From: Arsenophonus sp046530735
GTDB lineage: Bacteria; Pseudomonadota; Gammaproteobacteria; Enterobacterales; Enterobacteriaceae
Length of the DNA stretch: 64,000 nucleotides
Assembly (NCBI GenBank): GCA_046530735.1
Contig: JBHEQV010000008.1
Span: forward strand, 45,322 to 109,321
Direction of reading: 5' to 3'
Positions 55,107 to 64,000 of this stretch are shown in pieces; within the stretch, counting starts at the first letter, position 1, and every line of letters starts with the position of its first letter. Both the position numbers and the translations under genes were made by a program. The notes beneath the pieces were generated by a model. That model was not told where the DNA came from. It was given only the letters and a program-made list of their open reading frames with translations, and made no database searches.

Positions 55107-55466
55107 TTAGAGTTTGATGATAACAATCATAGCAACCATACTAATGGTGGTGGCAAAACCATAAAAAATCCATTTTTCAGCTGGAATCGCTATTTTTAGA
55201 TCATGCATACCATGATGAAGTCGATATAGCCCACACCAAATAGGTAAAATAATCATTAATACCAAAAAAATACGGCCAATAAAACTTTGGCAAAATGCCA
55301 GAATACGTTCATAACTGAACATTTCTGGCGCAAAACAATCTAGAGGAATTAAAATCGCCAATAAAAGAATAATAACCGGAGAAACAATTGCACTCCACAT
55401 ACCGCCAACACCAAATAATCCCCAAAAAATAGGTTCATTAGAACGTTTAGGAAAGTGATTCATCAT
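55107..55466 (-). CDS. frdD: Fumarate reductase membrane anchor FrdD
   Basis: 13-kDa hydrophobic subunit that, with FrdC, anchors fumarate reductase in the inner membrane and forms the menaquinol site. The 119 residues equal the E. coli length. Begins NHFPKRSNEPIFWGLFGVGG and has three membrane helices (about 17-42, 60-85, 95-118) with RLHHGMHDLKI between the second and third. The frame is fully open. A good AAGGAG lies upstream of the ATG, and the gap to frdC is 13 bases. Its catalytic partners frdA and frdB are pseudogenes, so what it anchors is unclear. Confidence 0.93.
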   Translation of the reverse strand: MMNHFPKRSNEPIFWGLFGVGGMWSAIVSPVIILLLAILIPLDCFAPEMFSYERILAFCQSFIGRIFLVLMIILPIWCGLYRLHHGMHDLKIAIPAEKWIFYGFATTISMVAMIVIIKL

Positions 55467-55479
55467 TGTTCTCCTTGGA

Positions 55480-55872
55480 TTATATTAGCGATACAGCTAA
55501 GATAATAATCGTTACTAGAAACGTAATACCCCAAAGTAATTTTACTATCGTTTCTTGTGGTATTTTTTTATTTTTAATTATAATATTGATAGCTTTAGGT
55601 ACTAGTTCAAACCAGGTTTTTGTATGAAATAAAGTTGCTATTAAAGTGAAAATATTAATTAATAAAACAATTGAATTATCAAGAAAATCAAGATAATTAG
55701 ACCAACTTTCACTCCCTGATGATAATGAACATACGCCATAAAGAACGACTAAACTAAACCAAATTTGAGGGATAGCTGTTGCTTCTCTAATAACATAAAA
55801 ACGATAAAATTCAATCTGTCTCCACCAATTTGGTGACATTTTACGTACATATGGCTTACGTTTTGTCGTCAT
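55480..55872 (-). CDS. frdC: Fumarate reductase membrane anchor FrdC
   Basis: 15-kDa anchor subunit of the quinol:fumarate reductase. The 130 residues compare with 131 in E. coli. It begins with TKRKPYVRKMSPNWWRQIEFYRFYVIREATAIP, including the Glu (residue 30) near the quinone site; the three membrane helices follow, with FHTKTWFELVPKA between the second and third. The frame is fully open, and AGGAAG lies upstream of the ATG. Immediately downstream of the frdB relic. Retention together with frdD may be recent inactivation of the operon or a remaining use, which cannot be decided here. Confidence 0.93.
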   Translation of the reverse strand: MTTKRKPYVRKMSPNWWRQIEFYRFYVIREATAIPQIWFSLVVLYGVCSLSSGSESWSNYLDFLDNSIVLLINIFTLIATLFHTKTWFELVPKAINIIIKNKKIPQETIVKLLWGITFLVTIIILAVSLI

Positions 55873-55882
55873 CTTTTCTTCC

Positions 55883-56617
55883 TTATCTTGCTTTCAAGAT
55901 ATATATAAATAAAGTATTTTATACTTGCTGTTTTTCCTTATTGAATTGAAGCGGTAACATTAACATATTTAGTTCTGTTTCAGAGCAGTAACCAATAAAT
56001 ATACAGCTTCATACGTCATTATCAGTATTTAGTAATGGCATCCCGTTTTTGTTGCTTTTTATCTCGATTGTCGAGGTTATCATGCTCTTAGCATGATTGC
56101 AGCATGGCCAATAAACTATAAATTAAAGTAAAATTAATGGTTAATCTACATAACAGAGGCGCAATTAATACAACCCAAGAATTGATAATATTAACCATTT
56201 GACTAGGTATTATTTATTGCAACTATCCTTAACTTTACGATTATTGCCAATAATATTAAATTAATAGCTTCAATGCTCTCAATAAAATTAGTCATATCTA
56301 CCACTAAATCTCTTTCAAAAGGGAAATTTCTCAATGGTTCTACTTTTTAGAACATCAGTATATAGTCCATAAAAAAAGTTTTACAGGCTAATTTAAACAC
56401 CTGGTTAATTATCCATACCGTAATAGAACTGAATTGCTATACAGCAAGGCTATCAGAAGAAGAGGTCAGCTACTAAGTTATCTTTAATATAACCAAGAAC
56501 CTCTAACAAAGAGGTTTGTTCATCATGAAGGAACTTCATAAGTAACAGAATTAGGGACATTGTTAGTTTCAAGATTATATCAGATCATCTCCATTTTCAG
56601 CTTTTAATCTTAGCCAT
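55883..56617 (-). pseudogene. frdB: frdB pseudogene (fumarate reductase Fe-S subunit)
   Basis: The Fe-S subunit carrying electrons from the anchors to FrdA. The relic starts ATG with MAKIKS, then LLEVLGYIKDNL, FERDLVVDMTNFIESIEAI (near 56280), and ends GVWSCIFIGYCSE-like (near 56010) and IKYFIYILKAR before frdC. Stops occur from codon 7 on; the Cys cluster regions CRMAICGSC and CINCGLC are destroyed. Start, stop and spacing to frdC follow the normal operon layout. Confidence 0.88.
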
Positions 56618-56624
56618 TCCCCTG

Positions 56625-58324
56625 TGCCTTATTTGCTTTTTCTTATTCTGGTGCTAAATTAGTAATTTTGCATCACTATAAACTATATACAGATCCAGCT
56701 TTTAAGTTATAAAAGACAAAGAATATTTTAGGACATTAATATCATCACACTCAGTTATTCCATCATCCAGGTGATGGATAGGCGAAACAAGATTTCATGC
56801 TATAGAAAGCCTAGTAAACCATATATATTCTTCTACATCTAGACTAAATTCTAATTTAATTATATTGAAGACTCAGTATAAAAACGCTGATATGATCTCT
56901 AATTTCAATGTATTTAAAGCGTTCTTTAAGTTTATCTACTTTAAATTCATGGAATTTGCATCAATTTAGAATATGATAGATACCATAATCTTCTTCCATT
57001 CTATCTCCATTTCATCATGATCTTAGCTCAATTCTCTCTTTAATTTTTCTGTTTATCAGTTTAGTTAAATTAGTTTTAAATTAACTATATTTTAATTTAA
57101 TAATGTTATTATTTTCTTGAAACAATCTTAAGTAGCATATTTAGCCATTTTTGTGCTAGATAATCGCTAAAAAAAAGACTAACTCTGGTAAAGAGTTAGC
57201 ATTCAGACGATTTTCTCCATACAAGACAATCGATGAAGATTCGCTCATAAAACAGAGCTTTGATTGATGTTTTAGATTTAAGATTTATTTCAATCCTTCG
57301 CTTATCGTATAATGAATGGTTTAGAAGATAGAAAAAAATCAGTAACTGGATCAACGCAACATAAACTTTGACTATTTTATAAATAAATGGCAGGAATTCA
57401 TGCAGTTCCTTTGCTCCTAGAGATCATAAGTCGAAATGTACGACACATTACCACACGATATGATTTTATTTTTAACGTACATGTTCACTCCACCACTCAT
57501 GCTAAAAAGCACCCCTTATTGGTTTAATTCTATATATTTATTTTCTAGTTTACCTAGTGGTATTTTTAGCCATAAAACCATAATTTTATAGATAGCGAGA
57601 TTCATCATTGTTAATAATGTATCTCGCTTTCACTCTACAGTCTTCAGTTATAAGTATGCCAGATCCTGGCAAATTATAGTTGGGACTGGTATGGAACAAC
57701 TTCACTATTAGTAGTGTACGAGTAATATTACCTGCTACACGGTGGTTACAATAACAGTGTTTGCCTTAATTTGAATATAAGTATCTTCATCACTTGGATA
57801 ACGACCCAGGTCTTACCTTCTTTCTTCATAAATAAGAATATCTAACATAAAATATTCATTAAAATCGCTAGGTTTGTGGATATTTAAATGAAGCTTGAAA
57901 TAAACCATATAACACATGGAAACCTGTTTTATCAACAGAAAACCAAGTTTGAAATGCACTTGCTTTTTATTCTTTTAAATCGATAGAAATTTACGGTACC
58001 ATCTTATTTACGATTCTATAGAAATTCCACATAATTCTAGTTGTATTATTTAGGTTTAACAATGCACAAAATATTCAACTCTATCTTGTTAACATAACAA
58101 ACCTTTCTCTTAAACTGTATTATTAAAGCAATAATCATAGGTATTATGAGATTAAGCAATTATCGCTGTGCTACCTTCTGCAGCGATAATATAATTATAC
58201 ATGGAATAAACTTTTGAAATAAAAAATTTTCATATATGGATTAACTTCAGTAGAAACAATTGTTGCTCTTAAATCAGATCAACAAGCTTTCTATTATTAC
58301 TAAATTAGAATTAAAATTTTGCAT
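56625..58324 (-). pseudogene. frdA: frdA pseudogene (fumarate reductase flavoprotein)
   Basis: The catalytic FAD subunit. The relic begins MQNFNSNLVII (E. coli MQTFQADLAIV) at 58324, shows a trace of the AAEGGSA flavin region near 58190, FSVDKTGFHVLYGLFQASF near 57930 (E. coli FAADKTGFHMLHTLFQTSL), and a C-terminal DDINVLKYSLSF near 56735. Everything between is broken by frameshifts and stops, and the total length is about 100 bp shorter than normal. An IS256 relic lies about 200 bp upstream and may have removed the promoter. Confidence 0.85.
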
Positions 58325-58529
58325 AATAGCTGCTTCCATTATTGATAGAAATAAACCGTATGTTGTTATGGCATTGTTATTTCATTAACATTAATTATTA
58401 ATTCTAAATTATTATTTAGTAAAATATAACAAATTGTTACTAACAGAGATTTAATTTAGATAGAAGTTTTACAAAATTTTGCTTATAAAAATCAGATCTA
58501 AACTTTTTTTTAAAATTAGCTATTTTGAC

Positions 58530-59927
58530 CAGATATTAGAAAATCTAGTGCATGAACTGTCACAGGGATACGTCCACTTTAATGCTTCATAAATCTATTA
58601 TCCATTCTTAATTAGACATCGTTTACACCAGAGTCAGTAGATAAAATCCACTGAGCCACTTTTAGATATTCTGAGCAGAATATAGCAGATTAAATAACAT
58701 TAAAATGGTTGTTTTCCAAAGCGTAGTTCTTTCGCGCATCGGCTTAATAAGTTCATCATCGTAAAAGCCGATTCAATCGGATTCTTTGTTCTTATTGAAA
58801 CCGAATATGCTGACAGGGAAAGCTATAGAATGCCAACAGCTCTTTTCGATCTTTCTCCAGTTTCTTCATTGATGCAGGATGCTTCACTAAAAACCTTGCT
58901 AATAAACATCAAGGGCTTTGTTAGTCGCATCAGGACATTTTGGTACCCAAAGAGCTCTCATAAACTCACCATTAACTTTTAGTTACATGCCTTTTGGAAG
59001 TGAAGCCAGCATATTAGCTGTTTTGCATACCCAACAGCGTTTGGTGCTACATGTCCTAGAACATTCTTTCCTAATTGCATTCAAAACTAATGGCACCATC
59101 TCCCGTAACAATGCTGGGAGATACGATTAAACTACCTTCTTATAATAGGGCATTGAAGTTATGGCAAGTGCGATTTTGACTATTGATAAGCATCTTTTAT
59201 CACAACTATGTTCTTTACGTCCATGCGTAGTGACACCGATAATAAGAAGCATGTAAAGGCGATCACCTGTCTGACAGAATGTCATATGCCATGAGTACAG
59301 AATAAATGTAGCGGTATTGCTAAATCATGCTGGCAGCATTATCTATGCTCTTAAAGCGATTCCCATTTTAGTCTACTGATAGTACTAACAGAGAGATAAG
59401 GTGCTTTCACCGTAAAGTGCGCTCAGGGATTTATGAAAATAACAGGTGGAAATGATTCGTAATCATACAGACATGATAGCAACTCTTCGTCATTTTTGCA
59501 CGCTTTAGATAAAGCAACAAAAAGGAAGGATCTGTTGAAGTATATTACGTCATTACCAACTGCGGATCACACCACTTTGACCTTAGACGATTTAATCTTA
59601 AAATGCCAATATCATTCTGTATAATTCACTGTAGTAAAAATTATTACTGATGACGGTGCATAAACCCAATCGAAAAGGTACGTTGAGTATGTTGTTATAA
59701 CTATGACTTCGAGTTTATCCTTAACAGCAGTATTTATCAGTTACTTGGTATAATTATGGATGAGTTCATTAAATAAATCAGAGGCAATATCTAGTTTTGT
59801 GAATACCATATATGATAGACTTTTATGATATATTATCTCTCTGTTATTAAAATCATCCATGAAATTAATCAGAAAGATACACCACCATCATTTCCAAAAC
59901 TCCATATACCAGAAATAAATATAACTC
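58530..59927 (-). mobile_element. IS256-family relic
   Basis: Full-length dead copy between the frdA and nudJ relics, with the ATTAGAAAATCTAGTGCATG end at left and the CAGAAATAAATATAACTC end at right. The open frame 58918-59130 on the plus strand is chance. Confidence 0.7.
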
Positions 59928-59974
59928 TATAGATATCCTATCCAGACTGATAAGTGGAAAAAGGCGATCTTATT

Positions 59975-60420
59975 TAAACCGCACATTACAGTGATAATGT
60001 AATTCATATTAAAGATAAATTTTTAACTGTAAAAGAATTATTAATAATAAATCAGTCTGGAATCAACCTGATAGACATTTAGAAATCAATAAAACTTATT
60101 TCGCATTCTGCCGCTTGTCACGAATTATATAAAGAAAAATGGCATTAATGCGATTCTTCTCCTCAACAATTAATAAAAATTCATTAATAGATTAACCTCC
60201 TGATCTGATATTCGCACTTTCCTTCTATTTTTTTGATTGAACTAGATGAGATGTATAAAACCTATACATAGGATAATGATATCCACTAATGTCTATATAT
60301 TACTGATAAAATATTATTCAGTTTATGTCTTTATGTTTGATTTTAGTTACAGAAAGCATATGCTATTTTATCAGCTGATATTTTTCCTGTTAACATTAAT
60401 TAATGCTTATAAATTCCATA
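59975..60420 (+). pseudogene. nudJ: nudJ pseudogene (phosphatase NudJ)
   Basis: NudJ is a small Nudix phosphatase. The translation shows FKPHITV at the start, then SVWNQPDRHLEINKT (near 60050, E. coli ALWNQPAGHLEADET), which is the entry to the Nudix box; the rest is broken, with only weak traces of the FLRF and YPLEMIGDFNW segments. It lies directly upstream of mnmA on the same strand, as in E. coli, which is the strongest support. Confidence 0.7.
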
Positions 60421-60515
60421 CAAGCTAATAGCGATTAATCCTATTCTACAGTGGTGAAACTTGTCACTGAGTGTTAAAATACTTGAGTTTATATTTACCG
60501 CAATGAGATTTATTC

Positions 60516-61625
60516 ATGTTAGATAACCAGTTAAAAAAAGTCATCCTTGCTATATCTGGTGGCGTTGATTCATCTGTATCCGCTTACCTATTAAAACAGC
60601 AAGGTTATCAGGTTGCCGGTCTATTCATGAAAAACTGGGAAGAAGACGATACTGAAGAGTATTGCTCAGCAGCTATCGATCTTGCCGACGCACAATTGGT
60701 ATGTGATAAACTAGATATAGAGCTGCATACAGTTAATTTTTCTGCTGAATATTGGGAGAATGTTTTTGTTCATTTTCTTGCTGAATATAAAGCTGGCCGC
60801 ACACCGAATCCCGATATTCTATGTAATAAAGAAATTAAATTTAAAGTATTTCTGGAATTTGCTGTTGAAAATCTAGAAACAGACTATATTGCCACTGGAC
60901 ACTACGCTAGACGTAAAACTGTTGCTGGACATCATCAATTATTACGTGGTTTAGATAAAAATAAAGACCAGAGCTATTTCCTTTACTCTTTAGATCAAGA
61001 TCAACTAGCACAAAGTCTTTTTCCAATTGGTGAACTAGAAAAATCAGCTGTTCGTCTTCTCGCTGAGAAAATTGGTTTAATTACAGCCAAAAAGAAAAAC
61101 TCAACAGGAATTTGTTTTATTGGTGAACGTAAATTTTCTGACTTTCTTGCTCGTTATCTACCGACTAAACCAGGTGCAACAATAACAGTTGACGGTAAAA
61201 TTTTAGGTGAACATACAGGCTTAATGTATTATACACTAGGTCAACGTAAAGGATTACGTATTGGTGGTGTAAAAAAAACTAATGACGATCCCTGGTATGT
61301 TGTCGATAAAGATATTAAAAATAATTACCTAATTGTTGCCCAAGGCAATAATCACCCACGTTTAATGTCCACAGGACTTATCGTTCAACAAATTCATTGG
61401 ATTAATCCAATAATATTAAATGAAATCAATCAATGCACTGTTAAAACGCGTTATCGACAGTCAGATATTCCCTGTACAATTAAGCCACTTACTAACAATA
61501 AAGTCTCTGTGCAATTTGACTACCCTATTGCAGCCGTCACACCTGGTCAATCGGCAGTTTTTTATAAAGGTGAAATTTGTTTAGGTGGTGGTGTTATTAA
61601 AACACGTATTCAGGAGTCAATGTGA
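60516..61625 (+). CDS. mnmA: tRNA-specific 2-thiouridylase MnmA
   Basis: Thiolates U34 of tRNA-Lys, -Glu and -Gln, using sulfur relayed from IscS through the Tus proteins. The 369 residues match the family. The ATP-pyrophosphatase P-loop SGGVDSS is at 14-20, catalytic Cys103 in NPDILCNKEIKF, second catalytic Cys200 in STGICFIGERKF, and GLRIGGVK in the C-terminal domain. It overlaps hflD by 4 bases. Its integrity fits with the retention of iscS in the window while the rest of the isc genes are dead. Confidence 0.97.
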   Translation: MLDNQLKKVILAISGGVDSSVSAYLLKQQGYQVAGLFMKNWEEDDTEEYCSAAIDLADAQLVCDKLDIELHTVNFSAEYWENVFVHFLAEYKAGRTPNPDILCNKEIKFKVFLEFAVENLETDYIATGHYARRKTVAGHHQLLRGLDKNKDQSYFLYSLDQDQLAQSLFPIGELEKSAVRLLAEKIGLITAKKKNSTGICFIGERKFSDFLARYLPTKPGATITVDGKILGEHTGLMYYTLGQRKGLRIGGVKKTNDDPWYVVDKDIKNNYLIVAQGNNHPRLMSTGLIVQQIHWINPIILNEINQCTVKTRYRQSDIPCTIKPLTNNKVSVQFDYPIAAVTPGQSAVFYKGEICLGGGVIKTRIQESM

Positions 61626-62248
61626 ACAAAAATTTTTATAATATTACTCTTGCATTTGCGGGTATTTGCCAAGCATGCCGTCTAGTTCAACAATTGGCTC
61701 ATGAAGGTAAAATTAACGATAATGCGGCAGAAGTGATGATTAATAGCACACTAAATATTAATCCAACATCTACATTAGCTGTTTATGGCAATAACGAGAA
61801 AAATCTTAGCGTTGGATTAAATACTCTACTTGCTATACTTACCGCTTCAAGTAGTACAATTTCATCAGATTTAACCCGCTACTTATTAAGTCTCATTGGA
61901 TTAGAACGCCGACTAAGAAAAAATTCATCTGCAAGTGATGCACTTAAACGACGTATAGAATTACTTCAACAGAAAAAAAAATATTTTGAACCTATGTGCA
62001 CTGGTATTTTTAATGCGTTAGCATGTATTTATGTAGATGTTATTAGTCCTATTGGCCCCCGTATTCATGTAACAGGTTCTCATAATATTCTACAAAACAC
62101 TTTGATACAAGCTAAAGTACGCGCATTACTTTTTACTGGCATTCGTAGTGCTGTTTTGTGGCAACAAGTCGCTGGAAGCAGACTACAATTAATGTTTTCG
62201 CGACAACGTTTAATCACTCAAGCAAAAGAAATTCTTGCTCATTGTTAA
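61622..62248 (+). CDS. hflD: High frequency lysogenization protein HflD homolog
   Basis: Small, mostly helical protein at the membrane periphery; in E. coli it binds phage lambda CII, and its normal cellular role is unclear. The 208 residues compare with 213 in E. coli. YNITLAFAGICQACRLVQQLA at the N-terminus, LSLIGLERRL and ISPIGPRIHVTGS are characteristic. The start is GTG at 61622 inside the mnmA stop region (4-base overlap), with AGGAG at 61612-61616. An in-frame A run of 9 at about 61974-61982 is tolerated. Retained probably because of tight coupling between mnmA and purB. Confidence 0.92.
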   Translation: MNKNFYNITLAFAGICQACRLVQQLAHEGKINDNAAEVMINSTLNINPTSTLAVYGNNEKNLSVGLNTLLAILTASSSTISSDLTRYLLSLIGLERRLRKNSSASDALKRRIELLQQKKKYFEPMCTGIFNALACIYVDVISPIGPRIHVTGSHNILQNTLIQAKVRALLFTGIRSAVLWQQVAGSRLQLMFSRQRLITQAKEILAHC

Positions 62249-62269
62249 TAAATTTGGAAGTCACTAGCA

Positions 62270-63640
62270 ATGAAATTATCTTCACTAACTGCTGTATCAC
62301 CAATTGATGGTCGATACAGTGATAAAGTTAGGTTATTACGTCCAATTTTTAGTGAATTTGCTTTGCTAAAATATCGTATACAAGTAGAGATACGCTGGCT
62401 ACAAAAATTAGCAGCATGCGCTGATATTAAAGAAGTGCCAGAATTTAGTACCGAAACAAATGATTATCTTGAACAAATTATAGCTAACTTCAATGAAAAT
62501 GATGGAATTCAGATCAAGCAAATTGAGCAAAAAACTAATCATGATGTAAAAGCAGTTGAATATTTTCTAAAAGAAAAAATAGCAACTATGCCTGAACTTA
62601 AAAAAGTGTCTGAATTTATTCATTTTGCCTGCACCTCTGAAGATATTAATAATCTTTCTTATGCATTAATACTAAAAACCACCCGTGACCAAGTAGTTCT
62701 TCCTCAATGGCAAAAAATTATTAATACTCTAAAAGAGATGGCACATCTTTATCGTGCTTTGCCACTACTATCAAGAACCCATGGTCAACCAGCAACACCA
62801 ACTACTATAGGTAAAGAATTTGCTAATGTCGTTTATCGCATGGAGCGGCAATATCTACAGCTTGAGAAAATAGAAATTTTAGGAAAAATTAATGGTGCAG
62901 TGGGTAATTATAATGCCCATTTATCCGCTTATCCTGATATAAACTGGCATTTATTCAGCGAAGAGTTTGTCACTTCATTAGGCATTAAATGGAATCCGTT
63001 CACAACCCAAATTGAACCTCATGACTACATTGCTGAACTATTTAATTGTATTGTTCGTTTTAATAGTATTTTAATCGATTTTGATCGGGATATCTGGGGT
63101 TATATTTCTCTTAATCATTTCAGACAAAAGACTGTTGCTGGTGAAATTGGTTCATCAACTATGCCACATAAAATTAATCCGATTGATTTTGAAAATTCTG
63201 AAGGTAATCTCGGACTAGCTAATGCCCTATTAAATCATCTGGCAAATAAGTTACCTATTTCACGTTGGCAACGTGATCTCACTGATTCAACGGTATTACG
63301 TAATTTAGGCGTTTGCATTGCTTATGCTTTAGTAGCCTATCAAGCAACTTTAAAGGGCTTAAGCAAACTAGAAGTTAATGAGCAAAATTTACAAATTGAA
63401 TTAGATACTAATTGGGAAGTGTTGTCTGAAGCTATTCAAACTGTTATGCGTCGATATGGAATTGAAAAGCCTTATGAAAAATTAAAAACTTTAACCCGCG
63501 GCAACTGTATTAGAGCAGAAGATATCAAAGCGTTTATTGATAGTTTAGATTTACCACAATCAAAAAAAAATAGTTTAAAAAAACTGACACCAGCCAACTA
63601 TATTGGTTATTCAATCAATCTAGTAGACATGTTAAAATAA
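62270..63640 (+). CDS. purB: Adenylosuccinate lyase
   Basis: Acts twice in purine synthesis: SAICAR to AICAR, and adenylosuccinate to AMP, releasing fumarate each time. The 456 residues equal the E. coli length. The family signature SSTMPHKINPIDFENSEGN with the catalytic Ser loop is near 294-313; THGQPATPTTIGKE (His near 170) and FACTSEDINN near 119 are present. TTGGAAG upstream of the ATG is the ribosome binding site; the gap after hflD is 21 bases. A run of nine A near 63562 is read in frame. Last gene of the mnmA-hflD-purB cluster. With Frd and Icd gone, the fumarate it releases has fewer local outlets. Confidence 0.97.
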   Translation: MKLSSLTAVSPIDGRYSDKVRLLRPIFSEFALLKYRIQVEIRWLQKLAACADIKEVPEFSTETNDYLEQIIANFNENDGIQIKQIEQKTNHDVKAVEYFLKEKIATMPELKKVSEFIHFACTSEDINNLSYALILKTTRDQVVLPQWQKIINTLKEMAHLYRALPLLSRTHGQPATPTTIGKEFANVVYRMERQYLQLEKIEILGKINGAVGNYNAHLSAYPDINWHLFSEEFVTSLGIKWNPFTTQIEPHDYIAELFNCIVRFNSILIDFDRDIWGYISLNHFRQKTVAGEIGSSTMPHKINPIDFENSEGNLGLANALLNHLANKLPISRWQRDLTDSTVLRNLGVCIAYALVAYQATLKGLSKLEVNEQNLQIELDTNWEVLSEAIQTVMRRYGIEKPYEKLKTLTRGNCIRAEDIKAFIDSLDLPQSKKNSLKKLTPANYIGYSINLVDMLK

Positions 63641-63764
63641 CGTTAATAGGTTCAGAAATATTAATGGCAATCTATATTTTTGTTTAATTAATCAATCAAA
63701 TCACATAATTATTTTCTTTTAATTCAGTAATATTTTCTATTATTCAGTTCCTCTCTTACATAGA
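63641..63764. other. AT-rich spacer after purB
   Basis: No gene or clear terminator hairpin seen. Confidence 0.3.
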
Positions 63765-64000
63765 TAAGATAGTCATACTTGTTTCTAGTATATGTGGTTT
63801 CGGAGAAAGATGGCGTATCCTGCCATGATTGATTTCGTAGATAATTTAAATAATGAGTTATTAGTAAATCTAGTGTATGTGGTCCGATTAGGCTATATTC
63901 TACTCTGATACTTCATGAATCTATTCTCCATCCTTAAATTATATATTGTTTACTAGTAGGATCAACAAGGTCATATTCCCTTATCCGATTCTTGTTTTTT
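63765..64000. mobile_element. Two IS256-family fragments joined head to tail
   Basis: From 63765 to about 63853 is the 5' end of a plus-oriented copy (CTTGTTTCTAGTATATG, then the GGTTTCGGAGAAAGATGGCG stretch), cut short. At 63854 a second copy begins in minus orientation with its terminal repeat GAGTTATTAGTAAATCTAGT and continues off the window edge. Confidence 0.6.

Noticed and set aside
1..64000. CRISPR array, rRNA genes, prophage or defence island
   Set aside because: No regularly spaced short direct repeats, no rRNA sequence and no phage structural or defence genes were recognised; the repeats are dispersed insertion sequence relics.

Overview
This window looks like a piece of the chromosome of a gammaproteobacterial (Enterobacterales-type) insect symbiont at an intermediate stage of genome reduction. 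It is strongly AT-rich. Only about a third of it (about 22 kb by summing the intact genes) is covered by intact coding sequence; the rest is decayed genes and dead insertion sequences. Many gene neighbourhoods still follow the E. coli order: glyA / hcaT / suhB / trmJ / isc; ileX / rpoD / dnaG / rpsU / tsaD / plsY / folB / cca / ygiM; icd / nudJ / mnmA / hflD / purB. An Arsenophonus-like or similar lineage is a guess from this style of genome, not shown by the sequence.

Layout. 1-7 kb: unrecognised relic sequence, then gmhA lying between two directly repeated IS1595-family relics, then IS481- and IS256-family relics. 7.7-13.2 kb: xseA, ptrB and aroH. 13.2-19.2 kb: a graveyard of IS256, IS481, IS1595 and one unclassified repeat. 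19.4-25.7 kb: recC and glyA around another IS256 relic. 25.7-34.2 kb: hcaT pseudogene, intact suhB, trmJ pseudogene, an IS1595 relic split by the unclassified repeat, then iscR pseudogene, intact but shortened iscS, and iscU and iscA pseudogenes. 34.4-40.5 kb: more IS relics and a tRNA-Ile2(CAU). 40.6-49.4 kb: the macromolecular synthesis operon rpsU-dnaG-rpoD (dnaG is split by a poly(A) frameshift), tsaD, plsY pseudogene, folB, cca and ygiM pseudogene. 50-60.5 kb: IS256 relic, a small unidentified ORF, icd pseudogene, IS481 relic, and an frd operon in which frdC and frdD are open but frdA and frdB are broken, then an IS256 relic and a nudJ pseudogene. 60.5-64 kb: the tight cluster mnmA-hflD-purB and the start of another IS256 relic.

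Function. What survives is housekeeping: replication and transcription initiation (dnaG, rpoD), translation and tRNA modification (rpsU, tRNA-Ile2, tsaD, mnmA, cca, and iscS as sulfur donor), one-carbon, folate and purine metabolism (glyA, folB, purB), the entry step of the shikimate pathway (aroH), LPS heptose synthesis (gmhA), DNA repair (recC, xseA), and suhB and ptrB. Lost here are the TCA enzyme Icd, the catalytic half of fumarate reductase, the ISC scaffold and regulator, TrmJ, PlsY, HcaT, NudJ and YgiM. The most notable points are the probable slippage-dependent dnaG, the IscS that has lost its C-terminal tail (the family's IscU contact) while the neighbouring iscU is also dead, and the survival of the two membrane anchors of fumarate reductase without their catalytic partners.
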